From the NCBI RefSeq assembly GCF_932276165.1, contig NC_063995.1:4340001-4404000 (forward strand): a stretch of 64,000 bases of DNA. The letters are read 5' to 3'. The position numbers and the translations under genes are program-made. Position 1 is the stretch's first letter, and each line of letters starts with the position of its first letter. The notes beneath the pieces are model-generated. The model worked only from the letters and a program-made list of their open reading frames with translations, was not told the DNA's origin and made no database searches. Source of the DNA: Plutella xylostella. Its lineage: Eukaryota > Arthropoda > Insecta > Lepidoptera > Plutellidae. This document shows, one piece after another, positions 56,823 through 64,000 of this stretch.

Positions 56823-59205
56823 TGTGTATCGTTAAATAAATAATTGTACAGTTATTCGTGTAATGGAAATGCAATATAATAAATAGGGTGAATTCGACAT
56901 TGGTGTGCTATTGTGATTGTGCGTGAAACTGTTGACTAACAAGTGGTTAAGTGCTGTGAATAGATATACTTACTTATCTTAAATTATACTGTTGTATGTA
57001 CCATCAAAATAGACTTTGTGCTCGTGAGTATAGGACCCTGTCGTCGGGGTTGCATTTTAAATAGTGTATTATATTAAATCTGTGTAAGTTCTAAATCGTA
57101 ATGAACTCTCTTTACGTGTGTAAGATTATATTTATATTTTTTTGTCAAAACAACTTTGACTTCCATAATTGTTTTCTAGTACCTATTGTGACTAAACTAG
57201 TAGTGATTAAAAAAATCAACACAGTTCTCTTAATTACTGTTAATAACAATCGTTTGAACCATGAAAATATTTAATGTTAATAATTCACGCGTTTTATTTT
57301 TGCATTGTCAGATGTTTTATTTCTTATATGCTTTACTATGTACTATGTTTTGTTTGCTTTAATATGGATCACACAGCAGCAGGCACTATTTTCTTGCAAT
57401 TATAAAATGCGTGATGTAATATTTATTAGTAAATAAAATTGAACTTGTCTGTTACATATGTATTCGATTTTTGATAAATATTGCTATGTTAGTAGATTTT
57501 TTATCAGTCTTGTCATGATTTGAAGCCAGATCAAATGTCATACATTTGGTTTGAAATTTTAAAATAATATATTTAGGTAATTTCAATTGGAAATGTCTTT
57601 TTATGTTTGTAGATAGAGCTCCAGTTTTGTACTAAATATTGAACTATTCACAATGGGTATGGAATGAAAATAGTAGTACCTACCTATCTAATGAAAACAT
57701 TGTATATTTATAAGCAAATTTTCATTTCAGTCATTTACTCAGAATCAAATCAGATGTAGATACGAAGTAAATATATTGACATTCCATATTGTATTTTTGT
57801 TGTTTGTGTCTAGCCCTTGTTGCGTCAAAAGCATAAATTAAGATAAGTACCTACGATAAAATCTGATACCTTACATCTTTCAAGAATTATTTCCGCTTAT
57901 CGCCGCCATCAGCATACATTATTTATCAGTTTGTTAGCTACAGAATTGGTTTTTGTGATGGGACCGAAGTCATACAATACGTAATACAGAGTAATACTGT
58001 TTAAGGGTCGGCAATAGGGAATCGAGGGTTGGCATTGTCATAGAATTATATAGTAAATGATAAAAAATCACACAGGTAGCCGAAGAGTCTAGCTAGGTGC
58101 TGAATTATTCGAATTTAAGTAAATGCTTATGAATAACTGTAAATTAATTTCAGAAAACCAGTAAATCACACTCCCGTATTGTAACAACTGTGTCGTAATT
58201 ATCAAGAATTTTCATATGATTCTTATCAAATTATAAAGATAAATGCTTGGACTAGGCGATAAATACCTTGTTTTTAAATAAACACACACCTATTTTGTGT
58301 AAATTAATAACAAACTTGGGAATTTTTTTTCCCTCAAATCTTAATACAAATATCTATGGCGGCTTTCTGTGTTATAAAATCATAAACACAAGCGACGTTT
58401 GACTCAGTCGGCCGCTGGCCTCCAAAGAAGGGTCACGTCGGTTTAGGCAGCACTGACAGCTCGCGATCTTTTCGTGTACAGATACAAAATCACTGCACAT
58501 TGGTTGTCATTGCACTTTTTCAACTTTTATGACACCAACATAATTTGATTTGAAATTGAGGAAGCCTAATTCTTACACTATATTCAATACATTAAATTAA
58601 ATTAGATAGTGGGCAATGTTCTCGCGTGACATTACAGTCTCGTAAAGGTCCGATGAGGAGCAGGAATATAGCGAATGGATCTAAGTGATGACAATACGTA
58701 GGAACATTAGGTTAGGATTCATCAAAAACACAGTCTCATGGTACTGGTTGAGGAATGGTCTCGTGAGGATCTGATGAGGGCAGTAACAAGGTGGTGACTG
58801 AATTTTATTTCAAAGATGTTAATAGCTAAAAGCATCGAGTTTGGGCTATTAAGTATGTTTTTCAGAGAGACAAAAAGATATTTTAGGTTTCCTCTGGTTA
58901 GTTAGGTTTACTGGGTTTACTAAATTCATTCGTAACGTAAAATTGATAATGACGGAATTTCTTCTATAGACAGTAGTTACTAAAAAAACCAACGATAGAT
59001 GGCGTAATTTGCAGAAGTACCTATCTAGTCACCCTGTCACGGGGTGACTTCGGTTGGTAACTCAGAAAAAATACTATATGTTATTGCATCAATAATAAAA
59101 AAATCAAGAAAATATTCAAAGTTTCCATCCTCGCACACAAATCACAAACTCATGCCCTGTTCTAGGAGCAGGGTCTACCCTAGTGCATTTTCATGACCAC
59201 TTTTC
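56823..59205. other. 3' UTR of fs(1)h and intergenic DNA
   Basis: AATAAATAATTG follows the stop at about 56835 and a second AATAAA at about 56878, so polyadenylation could be very early. The rest is AT-rich with no coding signal that I can support. Confidence 0.45.
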
Positions 59206-59977
59206 GGTTCTACCTTTTTTGGCCCAAGATTTATTTGCCTAATCTCGTATTGCATAGTAACGTTTGGTCAAAGTCTCGTTTCGCCGAAAATCGTATGGCA
59301 TAAATCTCGATTAGTAAAAAGTTATTTCGCATTATCTTGTTTAGCCTAATAATGGTATGGCCAAATCTTGAATAGCCTAATAATAGGTTTATACAAAGTA
59401 ATAATATTTGTTTGGCTTTAACTTTGACGGAGCGTCTCTCTATAGCGCAAACTGGTGCCTTGTATTGTTTCCGCTGTTTGGAAAACGCTCCGCTCCGCTT
59501 CGCTGCGCTCCGCTTTGGTTTTGATGAACATGTGCACCTAACACGCTCCTCCTCGCTTTGCTCGTCGTCGCACCTATCTTTAGGTTTCGATCTCATGGGG
59601 TTTGTAATAATTATTGTATGTGTATTATAAATGTATGTTGTATTGCTCGTTAACTTTCGATTTTTTAATCATTCAATATCGTGATTTTCGGGATGTATGA
59701 GAAAAAATACCACAATTTGTACATTTACTACATACTTAATATATTATTTATTAAGATAACATTAGGAGAAACAAGATTATACATAGGTATAGACGAACAT
59801 ACATTTGAGCGAACGAAACTTAGGTGTTTAAAGATTGTGCCTAAAGAGTTTTAGATGAAACGAGCCTTATGCCACATAATTCTTGGCAAAGTGATTGTTC
59901 GGCCAAAAAAGTTTAGACCATACGAGTTATGCGAAATGAGTTTTGGTCAATAAAGATTATGCGAGATGAGGGGAACC
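59206..59977 (-). mobile_element. Phrase-repeat element, copy 2 (reversed)
   Basis: A 772-bp inverse copy of 23094-23849 with the same ends (GGTTCTACCTTTTTTGGCCC at the left; GATGAGGGGAACC at the right). Read on the minus strand, it carries a longer version of the central frame, starting MRSKPKDRCDDEQSEEERV at about 59596 and open for 121 codons. The first copy has a stop at codon 51. The first 50 codons of the two differ by only a few residues. Confidence 0.7.
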
Positions 59978-60156
59978 GCCACTTTTCACTTGTGTCCCAC
60001 CGGTTTCTGTGCTCAGCGGAATAGCACCATTAACCATTATTATTCTGAGATATCATCACTTCTTATTCTGAGTTACCCAACATAAAAACACGCCATCTAT
60101 TGAAATCATTTTTTAATTAGGGTTTTTCTATGGTGTGGTCCCCAAATTTAAGGGTA

Positions 60157-60470
60157 AAAGCAAAATAATTATATTTTAACCTTTTTTTATACCTATTATA
60201 TTAAAAGACCAATTCAACGATACCCTACCTACACCATCAAAATAACCGGAAAAAATATCAGCCCCAATTTACTTGTATGGGAGTGGGAGTACCCCAATAT
60301 TTTTTTGGGGTACTCCCCATATCTATGCGAAATATCAGCTTGATATCTTTACCCGTTTCTGAGAAAAAGGGCGGTGACAGACAGTCAGTCAGACAGACGG
60401 ACAACAAAGAGATCTTATAACGGTTGCTTTTTTTCCTTTTGAGGTACGAAACCCTAAAAATAAGAAAAAA
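60157..60470. repeat. Dispersed lepidopteran repeat (GACAGACGGACAACAAAGAG...GAGGTACGAAACCCTAAAAA)
   Basis: Contains CCCCATATCTATGCGAAATA, GACAGTCAGTCAGACAGACG, GACAACAAAGAGATCTTATA and TTTTTCCTTTTGAGGTACGA, landmarks I know as a very common lepidopteran repeat of unclear class. It includes an internal inverse (GTACCCCAATATTTTTTTGG / GGGGTACTCC). Boundaries are approximate. Confidence 0.55.
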
Positions 60471-60562
60471 TATTATTCTGCTACCAAAAAATATACTTAC
60501 AAACATACAATCGAAAAATATTACCCTCCTCCTACGGCAGTCGGGTAAAAACAAGTGAGACA

Positions 60563-60724
60563 GGGGGTCATACTGAACTTTTGTTCTACGAGTTTTAAAA
60601 ATGAACAAAAAAAAACCTTTTTCATAGAAACTTTGATGACACGTGACTTTTTACCATGGAAAACAAATATTTTTTTTCGCGAATTTGCAAAACTCGTAGA
60701 ACAAAAGTTGTTCAGAATGACCCC
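60563..60724. mobile_element. MITE with GGGGTCAT...AACTTTTGTTCTACGAG arms
   Basis: The left arm GGGGTCATACTGAACTTTTG and onward to CTACGAGTTTT is the inverse of the right arm AACTCGTAGAACAAAAGTTG through GAATGACCCC. The same right-arm motif occurs as solo fragments at about 10660-10690 and 11505-11530. Confidence 0.8.
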
Positions 60725-61232
60725 TTGAGTTGAGTCATCCCCTTTCGGCTTAGTATACCCTTAGTATCTACACTTTAATACCTGTAGTTACCTTTCTACA
60801 AGTAAGTAAATACTACATTTGTTTAGAAAGCTAATCGGGTTCCGAGTATGGAGAAAAGTGGCACCCCTATTAATTTCTACTCTTTCCTGGTGCTTACCAG
60901 TGTAATTAAAAATTATACTTACCCTCAAATCACTACTTGAAAATAATTGTCAATAAAGTTGGCGAGTAAAAGTTTATGACCCACTGTGCAAACTTACATG
61001 TGTGCGTGTCACTGCGTGTGCTGTGTGAAGAGCATTGAAAACCCAAATTTGGCGGGGCACGTCACCCTGTACGGGCCCTTAACTACTATCACCTCAGCAT
61101 CAACATACTACTCGTCTAAATGGTACAAAAACTACTTCTCAAATTGGACAGTTATTTTCCAGTGGGTAAGGTACGAGTAGGTTCCACAGAAACTAATTTA
61201 GGCCATAACTAAGTACCAATTACCAACAGTCA

Positions 61233-61310
61233 TGGGCAAGTCATCATCATCAGCCTATAGCAGTCCAATGCCGAACGTAGGACTCTTCTAGAAGCACGCC
61301 ACGGATTCGA
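61233..61310 (-). mobile_element. LINE 3'-end fragment, reversed
   Basis: TCATCATCATCAGCCTATAG followed by CAGTCCAATGCCGAACGTAG is the reverse of the familiar (ATG)n-tailed LINE 3' end of Lepidoptera. Related in kind to the fragment at 2860-3170. Only about 80 bp remain. Confidence 0.6.
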
Positions 61311-61597
61311 TCTAGCTTTCCGCTCCAAAAACGAAACTTCTTGTGGCCACCAGAAACGAAATAGGTTGTACATCTTCAAGAGCTATGTGTCGGTTAGTTG
61401 AGTTAACGAATAACCTCGGTTCTGATGTGGTCTATCAAGAGAAACCCCGAGTACCTATAGATTTTCGAGAAATCGCTTTGCCAGTTCTACCGGCAGTGTC
61501 CAAGACTTAACCGTACGTGCTGGTGATGGCAGGACACACTGAACATAGTAAGTAGGTATCGAATGTATGTACTCGAAAAAAATTTCGAGCCATAAAA

Positions 61598-61772
61598 GTT
61601 TTCCGACCATTTCATATTATTATAAAAGAACCAAATCATAGATGGCGCTAGTCAGTCTAATCACGCCTTCTGCCATGCCACTGCATTTTGTGGTCGTCTT
61701 TATGAGTTACCTATGTAAGATATTACTAGCGCCATATATGATTCTGTTCTTTTTATGAGTGGTCAGAAAACC
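61598..61772. repeat. Inverted-repeat element with GGCGCTAG motif
   Basis: The left arm TTCCGACCATTTCATATTAT runs to CATAGATGGCGCTAG; the right arm CTAGCGCCATATATGATTCT to TTATGAGTGGTCAGAAAA is its imperfect inverse. The element is 175 bp and non-coding. Confidence 0.7.
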
Positions 61773-62149
61773 TGGCATCAAGGAATAACGTTTACTAAAG
61801 TACCTACTACTCGTGCGAATTAACTGTGCACCTGACCAACATGAACCAGGGGTCGCGAAGGGTAGAGCTAGTTAATATGACCTTTAGTTTTGTCAGTCAG
61901 GTGTCACAGTTAATTAGCACGAGTAGTATTTTTTTTTGTACTACTATCCTCTCATCCTCTCCAACTCCTTCGTTTGAAAAGCGCTTTTCCCAAAACTGCC
62001 AAGGCTACCCCCCTCGTCATGCATTAAGTTTTTTTGAGCCTACTTCCTGGAATCTAGAAAAAAGGCCGTTTCTGAATAAAATATATTCGATTAATTAAAT
62101 AACTTCTACCTTTGCGAAATAAGGTCCTGAAATGCCTTCTTGAGTGCAT

Positions 62150-62420
62150 GAGAGCGGTGGTAGCTCAGTCGAGTAAGCGCCCGCTTCTCATGCCAGAGAT
62201 GCGGGTTCGAATCCTGTCGCTGACATGTACCAATGAGTTCCTTGAATTTAAGGACAATGTATACGGTGAAGGAAAACATCGTAAGGAAACCTGCATATCT
62301 AGATTTAGCACATCTAGCCAACCCGCCAGTCTATCAGCATGGTGGGAAACGGTCCAAGCTTAGGAAGGCAGTTTAGACTCTGGGGATATGCAAATAGGTT
62401 CCATTCGAGAGAGCCAGGTG
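62150..62420 (+). mobile_element. tRNA-derived SINE
   Basis: The head carries a recognisable RNA polymerase III promoter: A box TAGCTCAGTCG at 62161-62171 and B box GGTTCGAATCC at 62204-62214. The spacing fits a tRNA. The body continues GGTGAAGGAAAACATCGTAA, then CTGCATATCTAG, a common lepidopteran SINE/LINE body sequence. The 3' end and target duplication are uncertain. Confidence 0.75.
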
Positions 62421-62660
62421 AATAGAATAAAATGCTTTCTTTGTGTCTTATGAGTGACCCCTTTTTGGTGAGTGCTTTCTTCTCATGTCAAAAACTATCC
62501 TCTAAATACCTACCTCGCAGTTTGAAAATAAATAAAAATACAGATTTGAATTTCAATAATAATATATCACATTCCTTGACCGTACTGTACAACGATTTAG
62601 TCTACAGACAAGCACTTATATATTATTAGTACATACACATATATGTATAATTAAATAAAT

Positions 62661-64000
62661 TCACGAGCTGGAGTCCCACTGTATGAGGTAGGCGGGCGGC
62701 GCGCCGGGCGCGCGGCGGCGGGCCAGCACGCGGAACGTCTGTCCGGCGCGGAAGTACTCCTGCACGGAGGTCTTGAGCGCCGACAGCTGCTGCGCCTGCG
62801 CCGCGCCGCCGTCCGCCTTGTGCGGGCTCAGCTGGAGACTCTTCACGCTATTATTATTACTACTACTGTTGTTACTATTACTAGAACGACGAGAGTTTTC
62901 GTAATAATTCTTCTCTTGCCGTTGTCTCAGTCTTCTACCATGGAACTTGACGTTGTTCAGCGCCTTCTGTGAGGGTTGCGCGTTGCCGGCGCCCTCGCCC
63001 GGCGGCGCCGCCGACTTCGACGCGTCTTCGGGCAGCGGACACGATTTGTTTAACTGAAATTAAATAAAATTATATTAAGGGTCTGTTCCACAATGTCTGG
63101 TTAGTGGCTACCTGACGGATAAAATACATGCTGTCACTTTCTGTTATTATTTTTTAGACAGTGACAGCATGTATTTTACCCGACAGGTAGCGACTAACCA
63201 GACATTGTGGAACAGGGGCTTACGATTGTAAACTTCTGAGAGTAGGTAAGCATAAATTCTAATAAGAATCTAATATTTTTACTTACATTATTAACTTGGT
63301 TTTGTAAATACTTCTTAGGCCTCCTATATTTCCTACGTTTAACTTCCCCATTTGGTCCTATTATGATATCTTTCTCACTCAATTTTCTTTTCATGGGCCG
63401 TATCAGTGGGCCCATTAGTGGATTCAGCTGTCCAGGCAAAGATAGTCTGTAGTTAAAATTGTGTTTCCGCCCATTTTGTTTGCCGTTTGCTTTTCCTGTA
63501 TAGCTCTGCATGAGGAAAGGATTATTTTTGCCCTGGAAGTCTTTGAGCGGCGGAATGATCGCGTCCAAGGTGCCCCTGCTGGAAGACTCGTCCCCCGACG
63601 ACTCCATGTCATGACTCAAGAGATTGCTATAGGGAAGAGCACTGTCCATGTGCTGTAGGGACATTATTTTGGAATGTTCTATTATATTTTTAGTGGACAG
63701 CTTCGATATTTCCATGTTCATAATAGGATTATCATGGACGACATTGGTCACAGGTGTTTCAATGTTCGTAACGTTTTCCTTTTCTTTTAGTATATTTTCT
63801 ATATTAGTGGAACAAGGACTTAATGAAGTACTAAGGGATGGCACAGGTGGGGTTTCGTAACTAGGCGTAGCTTCCTTCGTCGGTGAGTCGGTCACATCAG
63901 ACAGCTTCTTTGAGTTTCCTTCTTTGGTATCGGAGTTCCCGGGCGAGGCGGGCGCGGGCGAGCCGCCCGGCTCCACTGGCTTGGCAGATTCGTAGGAACT
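62661..64000 (-). CDS. Pcl: Polycomblike / MTF2-PHF19 family protein, C-terminal exons (partial)
   Basis: Two minus-strand exons: 63287 to at least 64000 (open at the window edge) and 62661-63053, joined in phase. The last exon ends with the MTF2-type C-terminal chromo-like domain: LSALKTSVQEYFRAGQTFRV, then LARRRAPGAPPAYLIQWDS and the stop. Vertebrate MTF2/PHF19 end in the same pattern (YFGAAxRIxxGExxxVLARRV...VQYLVEWE). The upstream exon is Ser/Pro/Asn-rich and has a basic AT-hook-like segment KRRKYRRPKKY next to KRKLSEKDIIIGPNGE. Polycomblike proteins recruit and stimulate PRC2. The Tudor and PHD domains expected in such proteins must lie to the right of the window. The ATG-less frame at the edge is continuous, so no start is implied here. 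Confidence 0.85.
63077..63220. repeat. Fold-back MITE in the last Pcl intron
   Basis: Arms of about 60 bp: GGGTCTGTTCCACAATGTCT on the left, through GGATAAAATACATGCTGTCA, and the inverse on the right (TGACAGCATGTATTTTACCC to GAACAGGGGCTTA). A 20-base AT-rich loop lies between. It nearly fills the 233-bp intron. Confidence 0.88.

Noticed and set aside
62157..62230. tRNA gene
   Set aside because: The A and B boxes are present, but the acceptor and anticodon arms do not pair well and the sequence continues into a SINE body.

Overview
The window is nuclear DNA from a moth or butterfly (Lepidoptera). The genes have many short introns with GT..AG borders and are most similar to insect proteins. 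The AT-rich intergenic DNA is packed with repeat families typical of lepidopteran genomes: fold-back MITEs, LINE 3' ends with (ATG)n tails, a tRNA-derived SINE, and a dispersed repeat beginning near CTAGCTGTTCCCGCG. There is no bacterial, viral or organellar sequence. The family, genus and species cannot be read from the sequence.

Nine protein-coding genes can be rebuilt exon by exon. In order: (1) a secreted GMC-type FAD oxidoreductase, + strand, 5061-13095; (2) mitochondrial ribosomal protein mRpL51, - strand, 13994-15947; (3) an unnamed six-finger zinc-finger protein, + strand, 17052-18203; (4) the nucleolar protein Surf6, - strand, 22644-24973; (5) the coenzyme Q factor Coq4, + strand, 25757-26863; (6) arginine methyltransferase Prmt5, - strand, 33714-37828; (7) a Ctr1-type copper importer, - strand, 39237-41263; (8) the BET protein fs(1)h/Brd4, + strand, 46753-56822; (9) the 3' part of Polycomblike (Pcl), - strand, 62661 to the window end. 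Reading phase matches across every junction I assigned. These are mostly housekeeping or chromatin genes and do not form one pathway. Two pairs are divergent and could share promoters: mRpL51 with the zinc-finger gene, and Surf6 with Coq4.

Between and inside the genes lies a rich transposon landscape. Positions 1-3650 hold a MITE with CCTTGGGAC motifs and two hAT-like elements with perfect 8-bp target duplications and GCGAAT hexamer arrays, carrying older mariner and LINE fragments. The 4.6-kb intron of the oxidoreductase gene holds a fold-back element and a 2.1-kb element with CCCTGACTTT arrays. Positions 27.3-33.3 kb are bounded by perfectly matching 172-bp inverted arms, each carrying a TATA box and an initiator exactly 30 bp apart, with a THAP-domain fragment and a minisatellite inside. 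A strange 0.75-kb repeat made of degenerate short phrases is present twice in opposite orientation (23.1 kb and 59.2 kb). No clearly new multi-gene system is present. The most unusual signals are the promoter-bearing inverted arms, the fold-back whose boundary is exactly the 5' splice site of a Coq4 intron, and the phrase-repeat element.
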